In this document: positions 18,472 through 27,257 of the stretch, one piece after another
How the letters are laid out: each line of letters begins with the position of its first letter
Position numbering within the stretch: position 1 is the first letter of the stretch
Assembly (NCBI RefSeq): GCF_014639155.1
Contig: NZ_BMFT01000001.1
Location: 1,984,001 to 2,048,000 of the forward strand
Length of the DNA stretch: 64,000 nt
Direction: 5' to 3'
Origin: Paenibacillus segetis
GTDB taxonomy: Bacteria; Bacillota; Bacilli; Paenibacillales; Paenibacillaceae
Translations under genes and position numbers: made by a program
Notes under the pieces: generated by a model
Told to the model about the DNA's origin: nothing
What the model saw: the letters and a program-made list of their open reading frames with translations, nothing else
Databases searched by the model: none

Positions 18472-19335
18472 TTGAGTGAATTTTATTTAAAATGGTTTAC
18501 ATCTGATCGACAATTTCCATTTTTTATTCAATATGGCTATCACGACGAAGACACCGATCTGCATAGACATGTAGACTTTTCGGAGCTCGTCATCGTATTG
18601 AATGGTAAAGCTACACATATTGTTAATACCGAAGAATCGTTTATCAAGAAGGGAAATGTATTTGTGATTAACGGTTCAACCCCTCATGCTTTTAAAGATC
18701 CTCAGGATTTCAAAATCTGCAATATCATGTTTCAACCTGAAATGCTTTCGACAGCAGGAGCGGATTTGCGGACATCCAACGGCTTTCAAGCATTATTTGT
18801 ATTGGAACCTCTATATCGTCATAGACATTCCTACGCAAGCAAACTCAGCTTGTCGATTCCTAATCTGGAGTATGTCTCATTGCTCATTGCCGGCATGATT
18901 GAAGAATATCATAACAAGCTACAGGGTTATCAGACGATGCTAGGTTCCAAGTTTATGGAACTCGTCGTTTATTTGTCCAGACATTATGACAAACAGGAGA
19001 AAGGATTTCAGGGAAATCATCTGATGCATTTGGCGAGCGCAATCTCTTATATGGAAGATCGATATCTTGAACCACTGACATTGGATCAAATCGCTAAATA
19101 CTCCGATATATCGGTAAGACACCTAAATCGGATGTTTCGCTCTTACTATCAGACGACTCCAATCGCTTATCTCCATCGATTACGCCTTGAGCGGGCTTGC
19201 GGATTATTAAAGCATTCCAGCCTCAGTATTACTCAAATATCACATGAATGCGGGTTTAGTGATAGTAATTACTTTACCCGACAATTTACTAAATCCTATG
19301 GTACGTCACCAACTGCATATAGGAAAAAGCTTTAA
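18472..19335 (+). CDS. AraC-family regulator with cupin sensor domain
   Basis: 287 residues: an N-terminal cupin-like ligand-binding domain (about 1-150, with HRHVDFSELVIVLNGKA) and two C-terminal AraC-type helix-turn-helix motifs (about 185-287, ending GFSDSNYFTRQFTKSYGTSP). It resembles RhaS/RhaR-type sugar regulators. The start is a TTG at 18472, supported by CGGAGGG eight bases upstream and the lack of an in-frame ATG nearby. It is divergent from the GH43 gene, suggesting control of pentose-oligosaccharide use. Confidence 0.9.
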   Translation: MSEFYLKWFTSDRQFPFFIQYGYHDEDTDLHRHVDFSELVIVLNGKATHIVNTEESFIKKGNVFVINGSTPHAFKDPQDFKICNIMFQPEMLSTAGADLRTSNGFQALFVLEPLYRHRHSYASKLSLSIPNLEYVSLLIAGMIEEYHNKLQGYQTMLGSKFMELVVYLSRHYDKQEKGFQGNHLMHLASAISYMEDRYLEPLTLDQIAKYSDISVRHLNRMFRSYYQTTPIAYLHRLRLERACGLLKHSSLSITQISHECGFSDSNYFTRQFTKSYGTSPTAYRKKL

Positions 19336-19354
19336 AGAAAAAGTTTTGCACAAC

Positions 19355-19387
19355 AAAAATCCCTCGTAACCGTAACGAGGGATTTTT
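19355..19387. terminator. Bidirectional terminator
   Basis: AAAAATCCCTCGT and ACGAGGGATTTTT around a 7-base loop, between convergent genes. Confidence 0.92.
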
Positions 19388-19396
19388 GAATACTTA

Positions 19397-20377
19397 TTAA
19401 TTAAAACCAATGATTGGATGCGGTACATAAGGTTCTTCCAAGAAATCAATATCTTGAGGGGTTAACCTAATGGATAGTGCACCTACGGCATCTTCGAGAT
19501 GAGATATTTTTGTAGCACCAATGATAGGAGCTGTCACCGGTTCTTTCTGCAGCAACCAGGCAAGAGCGATATGAATTCGTGGAACATCATATTTTTCGGC
19601 GATAGTAGCAACCCGTTCGACGACCAATCGATCCGTATCTGCAGTGCCATCATATTTAGATTTTTGAATCTGATCGGTTTCTGAACGAGGGGTTGTAACC
19701 GCCCAATCTCGAGTTAATCTTCCAGATGCCAGCGGACTATATGGAATAACACCGATTTTTTCTTCCTTACAAAGAGGCAACATCTCGCGCTCCTCTTCTC
19801 GGTAAATCAGATTGAGGTGATTCTGCATGGATACAAATCGGGTCCAACCATTCTTTTCCGCTACATATAACGCTTTTTGGAACTGCCAAGCATACATGGC
19901 GGAAGCACCAATGTATCTTACCTTACCCGCCTTAACAACATCATGAAGAGCTTCCATTGTTTCTTCGATTGGCGTGTGATAATCCCACCGATGTATCTGG
20001 TACAGATCCACATAATCTGTTCCTAATCTCTTGAGACTCTTATCAATCTCACTCATAATTGCTTTTCGGGATAACCCAGCTCCATTTGGTCCTTCATGCA
20101 TACGATTAAAGACCTTCGTCGCGAGAACAATTTCATCTCGATTAGAATAATCCTTCAGCGCTCGTCCAACAATTTCCTCACTCGTTCCGTCTGAATACAC
20201 ATTCGCCGTATCAAAAAAATTAATTCCGAGTTCAAGCGCTTTTTTTATGATACCTCGGCTCTGCTCCTCATCAAGTACCCATTGATGAATCCATCGTTCA
20301 GCAACACCAAAGCTCATACAGCCTAGACACAGCCGTGATACATCCAGACCGGTATTTCCAAGTTTCGTATATTCCAT
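19397..20377 (-). CDS. Aldo/keto reductase (YajO/YhdN-like)
   Basis: 326-residue reductase of the larger aldo/keto reductase subgroup. Tetrad positions are in FFDTANVYSDGTSEE, LATKVF and LYQIHRWD; the cofactor loop is IIGATKISHLED. It acts on aldehydes and ketones with NADPH. Its promoter at 20427-20457 carries the same dyad and 19-bp spacer as the AdhR-like gene 9 kb away, so it probably belongs to that regulon although the two are unlinked. It differs in family from the reductase at 12526-13377. Confidence 0.92.
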   Translation of the reverse strand: MEYTKLGNTGLDVSRLCLGCMSFGVAERWIHQWVLDEEQSRGIIKKALELGINFFDTANVYSDGTSEEIVGRALKDYSNRDEIVLATKVFNRMHEGPNGAGLSRKAIMSEIDKSLKRLGTDYVDLYQIHRWDYHTPIEETMEALHDVVKAGKVRYIGASAMYAWQFQKALYVAEKNGWTRFVSMQNHLNLIYREEEREMLPLCKEEKIGVIPYSPLASGRLTRDWAVTTPRSETDQIQKSKYDGTADTDRLVVERVATIAEKYDVPRIHIALAWLLQKEPVTAPIIGATKISHLEDAVGALSIRLTPQDIDFLEEPYVPHPIIGFN

Positions 20378-20426
20378 ATAGATTGACTCCTCTCAATCAA
20401 AATAAGTTATAGAGTTTAATGTTCAT

Positions 20427-20457
20427 ATTATTTCACTTAAAGTTAACTCTAAGTCAA
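20427..20457 (-). promoter_or_regulatory. MerR-type promoter/operator of the aldo/keto reductase
   Basis: TTGACT (20452-20457) and AATAAT (20427-20432) on the minus strand, with a 19-bp spacer holding CTTAGAG-TTAA-CTTTAAG. One mismatch from the perfect dyad found at 11585 and 11650. Confidence 0.72.
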
Positions 20458-20465
20458 GTGGTTTA

Positions 20466-20600
20466 TGTAGGACAGCTTCAAACCCTGTTCATCCGCCTTT
20501 TTCCGGTATTACTTTTGCAAATACAAAAGAACGTGTACCCAGTTTCATTGAACTGGAAAATAGAAGACTACTAAGACTAAAGGAAGAAGCTGCTGTGTAG
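20466..20600 (+). pseudogene. Possible 3' remnant of an unrecognised gene
   Basis: About 45 open codons end at a TAG (20598-20600). The translation (HPPFSGITFANTKERVPSF, ending LLRLKEEAAV) has the amphipathic look of a real C-terminus, but there is no start or ribosome site and I do not recognise the family. It lies immediately behind the minus-strand MerR promoter. The rest of 20600-20800 shows only a possible promoter (TTGAAA near 20728, AATAAT) for the next gene. Confidence 0.25.
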
Positions 20601-20819
20601 CTATGAATGGCTATTCTTCTTGTACTCCAACTTTAACCTAATAGATAGTAGCTTCACCAGGTCAAAGTGACGGACTTTCCACGCCATAATAAACTCTTAC
20701 TTGATTTGTGCATGGATGAATCATCAATTGAAATTTGAGGTCATCACAAATAATAAATAACAGAAATTGGTATGCTATAGGTGATGAACGGCAATAGATT
20801 CAACATGGAGGGTACAAAC

Positions 20820-22364
20820 ATGCACAATAAATCAAAGATCATTCTGATTCTCTTGCTATCCATCCTGCTGCTAATATCAGGGTGTGGAAAAGGAACTACG
20901 AAACCGGAAAACAATGCCGGTACGGACAACACAGCAGAACAAAACAAGGATAAAGAAAAAGAAGATGCGACGTCGAGTGCGTCCATGGCGAATTATACGC
21001 CACTTGACGAATTGAAAGACACCTACGATATTGCAATCGTAGGTGCAGGCGGCGCAGGTATGACTGCTGCGCTTGAAGCGAAAGCTGCAGGCATGAGTCC
21101 GGTTATTTTCGAGAAAATGCCGTTTGCAGGCGGCAATACGAACAAATCTTCTTCAGGGATGAACGCATCCGAGACGAAGTTTCAAAAGGAACAAGGTATA
21201 TCGGATCGTAATGAATTATTTTACGAAGAAACCTTACAAGGTGGCCATGGTACTAATGATAAAGCTCTACTTCGCTATTTCGTAGACAATTCGGCGGGTG
21301 CCATAGATTGGCTAGATTCCATCGATATCCGATTGAATAGTCTCACGATCACGGGCGGGATGAGCCAGAAGCGCACCCACCGTCCTGAAGACGGTTCCGC
21401 TGTGGGTCAGTACCTCGTAACGGGATTACTGAAGAACGTCCAAGCTCAGGGTATTCCCATATTCGTTAATGCCAATGTCAAAGAAGTTACGAAACAAGAC
21501 GGTAAAATCAACGGCCTTAAAGTGGTCTTCAAACCGAATGAAGAAAAAATGATATCGGCAAAATCCGTCGTGATTACGGCCGGTGGATTTGGTGCCAACA
21601 TGGAACTCATCGCCAAGGTTCGACCGGATCTGGAAGGTTATGTGACGACGAATCAGGAAGGCAGTACGGGTGATGGTATTCAAATGATTGAAAAAATGGG
21701 CGGAACCACGGTTGATATGAATCAAATCCAGGTTCATCCAACGGTACAGCAAGAAAACTCCTACCTTATCGGGGAAGCGGTACGTGGAGAAGGTGCAATT
21801 CTCGTAAACAGCAAAGGTCAACGGTTCATCAACGAAATGGGTACGCGTGACAACGTAACCCAAGCAATTACGAAGCTACCTGAGACAAATGCTTTTCTTA
21901 TTTTCGATTCCGGAGTTAGATCACGTGCGAAAGCGATCGAACAATATGAAAAATTAGGATTTGTGAAAAAAGCAGATACGATCAAGGCACTAGCTGAAGA
22001 TATTGAATTACCAGCGGATTCATTACAGAAGACGATCGATACTTGGAACGGTGCAGTAAAAAATAAAAATGACACTGAATTCGAAAGAAAGACGGGAATA
22101 GACCACGAACTGTCTGCTGCGCCATACTATGCCATCAAAATCGGCCCAGGAATTCATTACACCATGGGTGGTGTGGTCATTAATACGAATACAGAAGTTT
22201 TAGACAAGGACAACAAACCAATCCCGGGTCTCTTCGCGGCAGGTGAAGTAACCGGAGGGTTACACGGTGAGAACCGAATCGGTGGTAATTCTGTCGCAGA
22301 GATCATCATCTTCGGCCGTCAAGCGGGTATCAAATCCTCTGAATTCGCCAAATCCGTAAAATAA
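20820..22364 (+). CDS. Exported FAD-dependent fumarate reductase-like lipoprotein
   Basis: 514-residue lipoprotein. The signal peptide ends in LLISGC, followed by a charged low-complexity linker and then a flavocytochrome c/urocanate-reductase-type FAD domain. The Rossmann motif is IVGAGGAGMTAALEAKAAG, and the C-terminal FAD clamp is GLHGENRIGGNSVAEII. Substrate-site landmarks include QVHPT and GEAVRGEGAILVN. Relatives usually carry a covalent-FMN or haem domain before the FAD part; here only about 60 linker residues are present, so electrons must come from another protein. The start at 20820 is supported by TGGAGGGT. It is monocistronic. The acceptor (fumarate, urocanate or similar) is unknown. 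Confidence 0.85.
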   Translation: MHNKSKIILILLLSILLLISGCGKGTTKPENNAGTDNTAEQNKDKEKEDATSSASMANYTPLDELKDTYDIAIVGAGGAGMTAALEAKAAGMSPVIFEKMPFAGGNTNKSSSGMNASETKFQKEQGISDRNELFYEETLQGGHGTNDKALLRYFVDNSAGAIDWLDSIDIRLNSLTITGGMSQKRTHRPEDGSAVGQYLVTGLLKNVQAQGIPIFVNANVKEVTKQDGKINGLKVVFKPNEEKMISAKSVVITAGGFGANMELIAKVRPDLEGYVTTNQEGSTGDGIQMIEKMGGTTVDMNQIQVHPTVQQENSYLIGEAVRGEGAILVNSKGQRFINEMGTRDNVTQAITKLPETNAFLIFDSGVRSRAKAIEQYEKLGFVKKADTIKALAEDIELPADSLQKTIDTWNGAVKNKNDTEFERKTGIDHELSAAPYYAIKIGPGIHYTMGGVVINTNTEVLDKDNKPIPGLFAAGEVTGGLHGENRIGGNSVAEIIIFGRQAGIKSSEFAKSVK

Positions 22365-22384
22365 GCGTGGTAATACCAAATCAC

Positions 22385-22440
22385 AACAAAAAGATAGCTT
22401 CACTTCCGCACTATCGTGGAAGTTGAAGCCATCTTTTTGT
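22385..22440 (+). terminator. Terminator of the reductase gene
   Basis: ACAAAAAGAT and ATCTTTTTGT close a long imperfect stem with inner pairs CTTCC/GGAAG. Confidence 0.85.
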
Positions 22441-22551
22441 TACTTCTAAAGAAACCTTGCATCTGTGTTTTTTTACATTAAAACTACCTATCTTCACGAA
22501 ATCACGAAATCACAAACTCCCAATCAAAAAGGAAATCGATTGTTGGAGCAT

Positions 22552-24420
22552 TCATGAAACATCCTCCTGAAATGCTCGCTTAAACTGGCTATTATAAAGC
22601 TCGTGATAGACGCCTTGCAGCTTAAGCAACTGTTCATGGCTCCCCTGCTCCACAATTCGTCCACCTTGGATGACAAGGATACGGTCAGCATCTTGGATCG
22701 TACTGAGCCTGTGGGCAATAACAAAGCTAGTACGTCCTTTCATCAAGGTTGTCATCGCTTGCTGGATATGCATTTCCGTTCGCGTATCAACACTACTGGT
22801 AGCTTCGTCTAGAATTAGAATGGCTGGATCAGCTAGGATAGCACGTGCAATGGTCAGTAACTGGCGTTGTCCATGGCTCAGATTTCCACCCTCTGTGCCC
22901 AATATCGTTTCGTAACCGTGAGGGAGCCTCATAATAAACTTATCGGCATTGGCAAGTTTTGCAGCCACCTCCACCTCTTGATCAGTCGCATCCAGGCGAC
23001 CGAAGCGGATATTATCTCGTATGGATCCAGAAAATACATGCGCATCCTGAAGTACCATCCCGAGCTGGCTGCGCAGCGCGTTTTTGTCCAACTCCCGGAT
23101 GTCCCGGCCGTCGATAGTCACCACACCGCCATTGATCTCATAAAATCTTGTCAACAAGTTGATAATTGTTGTTTTTCCTGCCCCCGTTGGTCCGACAAGC
23201 GCGATTTTCTCACCAGACTTCGCTTCAAACGTCACATCGTTGAGAATAGGCGAATCCGGCTTGTAGCCGAAAGAAACGTTGTGAAATACGACGTTCCCGG
23301 TAAGCCTTGGCAATTCTCTATGCTGTTCATCACCATATTCGGACGGCATATCCATGACTTCAAATACGCGCTCTGCCCCTGCGATGGCCGATTGAATAAG
23401 GTTGTACTGGTTGGCGAGTTCAGCAATCGGTCGACCAAACTGTTTGGAATAGTTGAGAAAGCTGACGATCACCCCTACCGTGGCCAAATCATGAAAGGCC
23501 ATCCAGCCCCCAACACCCGCAATGAGTGCAAAGTTAAGATTGTTGATCATGTTCATGACCGGTCCAACAAGTCCAGAAACGATCTGCGCTTTAATGCCCG
23601 ACTTATTCAGTTCGCCACTGATCTTGTGGAATCGCTCGCCTTCTCTTTCTTCCATACGATACTGCTTGACTACCTTTAATCCGCTAATCGTTTCTTCGAT
23701 AAACCCGTTGAGCTCTCCTAAATGACGTTGTTGATTTTTAAAATAAATCCGACTCAAGCCACTTATTTTACGGCTTGCCAATAAAAAGAGCGGGATTGTC
23801 AACATAGCAACGACAGTTAACGGTATGTTCAGCGCTAGCATGATGACCAGTGAACCGCTGAGTGTAATTAAGCTGTTCAGCAGCTGGGTCACACTTTGAT
23901 TCAGCGAATTGGATACATTTTCGATGTCGTTGGTTGCCCGACTCATCAGTTCCCCGTTGGAGTGCGTGTCAAAAAATTGAACAGGCAGTTGCTGATATTT
24001 CGCAAACAGGTCGCGCCTCAGCTCGAACACGGTATTTTGAGAAACACCGGTCATAACATAGGCTTGCACCCAGGCAACTGCGCTTCCAAGCACATAAATA
24101 CCGAGAATAAGCAGGCAAAATCGCACCAATCCAGCGTAGTCACCGGGAATGACTGCAGTATCTATCGCCTTACCAAGCAGGTATGGACCGATCAACGATA
24201 CCACTGCGTTAAGTACAGTAAATACGTACACTAAGGTTAATCCTAATCGTTGACGGTTTAGATAAGACCAGATTCGTTTAATTGTAGCTCCCCGATTCTT
24301 GGCTCGCACCTTCGGGACAGCCCCACGACCAGCTCCGTGCCCCATTCCTTGCGGTCCTCCCCCAAAACCGGATGGACGTCCGGGAAACGATACTGGTGTA
24401 CGGTTATTAAGACTCGACAT
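22552..24420 (-). CDS. Heterodimeric ABC exporter subunit (YfiC-like)
   Basis: 622-residue half-transporter with a membrane domain (six helices, about 50-340) and an ATPase domain (about 375-610). Walker A is GPTGAGKTT, the signature LSHGQRQ (canonical SGGQ altered to SHGQ), Walker B ILILDEATS, and the H-loop VIAHRLS is intact. An unusual Gly/Pro-rich N-terminal tail (about 1-35) precedes TM1. It overlaps the partner gene by 14 bp, so the two subunits are co-translated. Multidrug or lipid export is likely. Confidence 0.9.
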   Translation of the reverse strand: MSSLNNRTPVSFPGRPSGFGGGPQGMGHGAGRGAVPKVRAKNRGATIKRIWSYLNRQRLGLTLVYVFTVLNAVVSLIGPYLLGKAIDTAVIPGDYAGLVRFCLLILGIYVLGSAVAWVQAYVMTGVSQNTVFELRRDLFAKYQQLPVQFFDTHSNGELMSRATNDIENVSNSLNQSVTQLLNSLITLSGSLVIMLALNIPLTVVAMLTIPLFLLASRKISGLSRIYFKNQQRHLGELNGFIEETISGLKVVKQYRMEEREGERFHKISGELNKSGIKAQIVSGLVGPVMNMINNLNFALIAGVGGWMAFHDLATVGVIVSFLNYSKQFGRPIAELANQYNLIQSAIAGAERVFEVMDMPSEYGDEQHRELPRLTGNVVFHNVSFGYKPDSPILNDVTFEAKSGEKIALVGPTGAGKTTIINLLTRFYEINGGVVTIDGRDIRELDKNALRSQLGMVLQDAHVFSGSIRDNIRFGRLDATDQEVEVAAKLANADKFIMRLPHGYETILGTEGGNLSHGQRQLLTIARAILADPAILILDEATSSVDTRTEMHIQQAMTTLMKGRTSFVIAHRLSTIQDADRILVIQGGRIVEQGSHEQLLKLQGVYHELYNSQFKRAFQEDVS

Positions 24421-26149
24421 AGGATGCCTCCTCTCCCTTTAGCTGTGACCGCCGGATATCCCGGTAGATTTCACTGCTTCGCAGAAGCTCTTCATGGGTA
24501 CCTTGGGCGACGATCTTACCGTTATCCAAGATTAGGATGATGTCGGCATCTATGACGGATGAGACCCGCTGGGTAATCAAAATGTTGGTGCTACTTTGCA
24601 TCTGTATTTTCAGTAATTGTCTGATCCGTGATTCGGTAGTCGCGTCAAGCGCGCTGGTGCTGTCATCCATAATTAGAATGGTTGGTTGGATTAGTAGGGC
24701 TCTCGCAATTGATAACCGCTGCTTTTGGCCGCCGGATAGGTTGATTCCACGCTGACCAAGAATGGTGTCATACTCCTGTGGAAGTCTAATAATGAAATCA
24801 TGGGCTTCCGCGGTTATGGCTGCCTGCTCCACTTCTTCGGTTGTGGCATCCGGTCTTCCATAGCGGATATTATCACGAATGGTTCCACTGAACAGAATCG
24901 TCTGCTGCATGACAAGCCCAATCTGGCTACGTAAATGATCTAGTCCAATTCCGCGAATGTCAGTACCGTCGATCATAATAGAACCTGACGTAACCTCGTA
25001 AAGCCTGGGGATAAGACTGACGAGCGTCGATTTCCCGGCACCAGTTGCACCTAATATCGCAACCGTTTTACCCGGTTCAGCAATAAAGTTGATATCATTT
25101 AGTACGAGGTTCTCATCATCTTTGTGGTAAGCAAATGATACACTTTTGAATTCAATTCGCCCTTTACGAATCACATGATGATTAGCGGAGGGAACATCCA
25201 TAATTTCACTTGTAGTGGCAAATACCTCGTTCACTCGGTCCGCTGAAACCTTAGCCCGTGACACAAAAGTCAGCGTATTGCTAAGCATTAACATGGACAT
25301 CAACAGTTGGGTAACATAATTAATAAAAGCGATCAAATCACCAACCGGAAGTCCGTTATTCCAGCTTTGAATCCCCCCGAACCAGAGCACGGCAACAATA
25401 CTTGCGTTCAGTATGAACATCATGAGCGGTAAATTCAGTGCCATGAGTCGTACTGCCTTGATCGCTGTCTGGGTATATTCCGTGTTTGCAGAATCAAATC
25501 GTTTCTGTTCTTGTTTAGCCCGAACAAAGGCCTTTATTACACGAATGCCAGAGAGATTTTCTTGAAGTACGGTGTTGACACCGTCCAATTTGTTTTGCAT
25601 TTTCGCAAACAAAGGAAAAGAAAGACGGATTAGCACATACAAAATGATAAATAGTAATGGAACGGAGATTAGCAGGATAAGGGTTAGAGTTGGACTGATC
25701 CGAATGGCCATGATCAAGCTACCAATTAGTAACAATGGAGAACGTACAAACGAACGTAGAATCATCTGTACAAATGTCTGTAGTTGCACCACATCGTTCG
25801 TTAACCGGGTAATTAGCGATCCTGTTTTTAACCGATCAATATTTTGATTAGAGAATGATTCAATATGCTCAAACAGCCGTATCCGCAAATCGTTACCAAA
25901 ATGTTGGGATGCAATACTCGAAAAAACAGTGCAGCCTACCCCGCCGATCAAGCCGATAAACGCAACGCCCAACATGGTTAGCCCAGTCGAAACAATATGC
26001 GACAGATCTCTTGTCATGATGCCTTCATTCACAATGCTTGCCATGAGTGTAGGCTGCAATAAATCCATAAACACCTCGATAACCATTAACAGCGGCGCTA
26101 GCAAACACCACATCCAGTACGGTCTCAAAAAACTCTTAAGTTTCCACAT
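24407..26149 (-). CDS. Heterodimeric ABC exporter subunit (YfiB-like)
   Basis: 580-residue partner half-transporter. Six membrane helices (about 10-300) precede an ATPase domain with Walker A GATGAGKST and signature LSGGQKQ. After Walker B the sequence reads ILIMDDSTSA, where the catalytic Glu is replaced by Asp, and the H-loop histidine is Gln (LITQRVS). This is the usual degenerate site of heterodimeric exporters such as BmrCD. The ATG at 26149 follows AAGGTG; the frame is open further upstream. First gene of the pair. Confidence 0.9.
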   Translation of the reverse strand: MWKLKSFLRPYWMWCLLAPLLMVIEVFMDLLQPTLMASIVNEGIMTRDLSHIVSTGLTMLGVAFIGLIGGVGCTVFSSIASQHFGNDLRIRLFEHIESFSNQNIDRLKTGSLITRLTNDVVQLQTFVQMILRSFVRSPLLLIGSLIMAIRISPTLTLILLISVPLLFIILYVLIRLSFPLFAKMQNKLDGVNTVLQENLSGIRVIKAFVRAKQEQKRFDSANTEYTQTAIKAVRLMALNLPLMMFILNASIVAVLWFGGIQSWNNGLPVGDLIAFINYVTQLLMSMLMLSNTLTFVSRAKVSADRVNEVFATTSEIMDVPSANHHVIRKGRIEFKSVSFAYHKDDENLVLNDINFIAEPGKTVAILGATGAGKSTLVSLIPRLYEVTSGSIMIDGTDIRGIGLDHLRSQIGLVMQQTILFSGTIRDNIRYGRPDATTEEVEQAAITAEAHDFIIRLPQEYDTILGQRGINLSGGQKQRLSIARALLIQPTILIMDDSTSALDATTESRIRQLLKIQMQSSTNILITQRVSSVIDADIILILDNGKIVAQGTHEELLRSSEIYRDIRRSQLKGEEASYVES

Positions 26150-26215
26150 TCGTTCACCTTCACTTCTATACACAATTCAACGTACTGAACATCATCCAAC
26201 CAATTCGTGTTTGTA

Positions 26216-26701
26216 TTATGCTAGATACGTAATTTTGGAAGCAATCGGTGTTCTAGGCTTGGCATTTGGAATTTCCGCTGGATATCCAACCCCAAATACA
26301 CCAATTACATCGTGATCTTGTGGTACACCAAGGATTTCACGATTGTGCGGTAACGCCCCCAAAGAAGCCCAATATGCCCCTACTCCCGCTTCATGCGCGG
26401 CTAACAAGAAATTTTGAGCGAAACAAGCGGAAGCCATGACGTTCTCGTCACGTTCAAACGATGTTGCGGCAGGCTTGGATATTAACGCAAAAACAATAGG
26501 CGCGCTGCCGAAATCCGTTTTATGATTCAACTTCGCTCTAGTCTCTGATCCAAGGAATAGGAGTTCCCATGGTTCGGTCATACGATGATTAGGTGCGTAA
26601 CTTGCAGCTTCGAGCCAGATCATTAGATCGCTTTCACTAATGAGATCAGGTTTAAACATTTTCACATTTCTGCGTGTTTTAATTAAATTAGTTGTTGTCA
26701 T
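26216..26701 (-). CDS. Nitroreductase-family protein (YdjA-like)
   Basis: 161-residue FMN-dependent nitroreductase fold. N-terminal IKTRRNVKMF and APNHRMTEPWEL are typical flavin-binding segments, and GVGAYWASLGALP is the conserved middle. The short length places it with the minimal YdjA type. The start at 26701 overlaps the stop of the upstream His-rich gene by 14 bp, so the two are one unit. The substrate is unknown. Confidence 0.88.
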   Translation of the reverse strand: MTTTNLIKTRRNVKMFKPDLISESDLMIWLEAASYAPNHRMTEPWELLFLGSETRAKLNHKTDFGSAPIVFALISKPAATSFERDENVMASACFAQNFLLAAHEAGVGAYWASLGALPHNREILGVPQDHDVIGVFGVGYPAEIPNAKPRTPIASKITYLA

Positions 26702-27044
26702 TTTCCACTTCAACTCCATCATTTTTTTGTTCATTCTCAGATATTGCTTCGCGAATCTCAAACGCATGAATAAACTCCTGAATAATCGCATCGGTTGCTT
26801 TCAGTTCACCGCTGATTACTTGTTTTATGGAGTCAAATTCCGGCTGGTCCAATTGCTGTAGTAATGTCGAACGCTTGATATTCAACCTTTCTAGAAAGGC
26901 AATCGCTCTGCCTCGACGAAACGTTTGAGCGCTTTTGTGATGGTGATCTAAAGAGTCTTTTCTATCTTTTTTATTTATTTCTTCAAAATCCCTGTGCTCC
27001 CTATGTTCTCTATGACCATGTTTGCCTTTATGTCCTTCGCGCAT
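26688..27044 (-). CDS. Small His-rich protein of unknown function
   Basis: 118 residues. The first 40 are very rich in His, Arg, Lys and Glu (HREHREHRDF, DHHHK). The rest (about 42-100) is a compact helical domain starting RRGRAIAFLERLNIKRSTL and continuing to IQEFIHAFEI, a conserved-looking unit I cannot name. AAAAGGAGG precedes the ATG. It sits directly behind a large double palindrome and is translationally coupled to a nitroreductase. The histidines suggest metal binding; a small regulatory role is possible. Neither is shown. Confidence 0.7.
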   Translation of the reverse strand: MREGHKGKHGHREHREHRDFEEINKKDRKDSLDHHHKSAQTFRRGRAIAFLERLNIKRSTLLQQLDQPEFDSIKQVISGELKATDAIIQEFIHAFEIREAISENEQKNDGVEVENDNN

Positions 27045-27061
27045 ATGGGTTCCTCCTTTTA

Positions 27062-27118
27062 TTATTTCGTATACATTTGTATACGCTATTTAACTGTATA
27101 CAAATGTATACGAAATAA
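27062..27118. promoter_or_regulatory. Double palindromic operator upstream of the His-rich gene
   Basis: Two 16-bp palindromes, GTATACATTTGTATAC (27069-27084) and GTATACAAATGTATAC (27096-27111), are themselves arranged as one large inverted repeat with arms 27062-27084 and 27096-27118. The centres are 27 bp apart. It covers the promoter region of 27044. It looks like a TetR- or GntR-type operator; the regulator is not adjacent. Confidence 0.7.
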
Positions 27119-27195
27119 ACTCTTCTTGTCAAGATTTTCTTTGGGAATATCTCCTTGCCCTATGGTAATAACTTGGAAAATTAACGTCCTTAAAT

Positions 27196-27225
27196 AAAAA
27201 AAAGATCCGCGCTAGGCGCGGATTA
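27196..27225 (-). terminator. Terminator of the MATE gene
   Basis: ATCCGCGC and GCGCGGAT around TAG, with a T run on the minus strand. Confidence 0.9.
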
Positions 27226-27257
27226 TATTAGGCAAATGTGCTTAACCCTATTTCTTA

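Noticed and set aside
22867..23679. 270-codon plus-strand frame opposite the ABC exporter gene
   Set aside because: Lies wholly within the opposite strand of a gene with intact ATPase motifs; no family resemblance.
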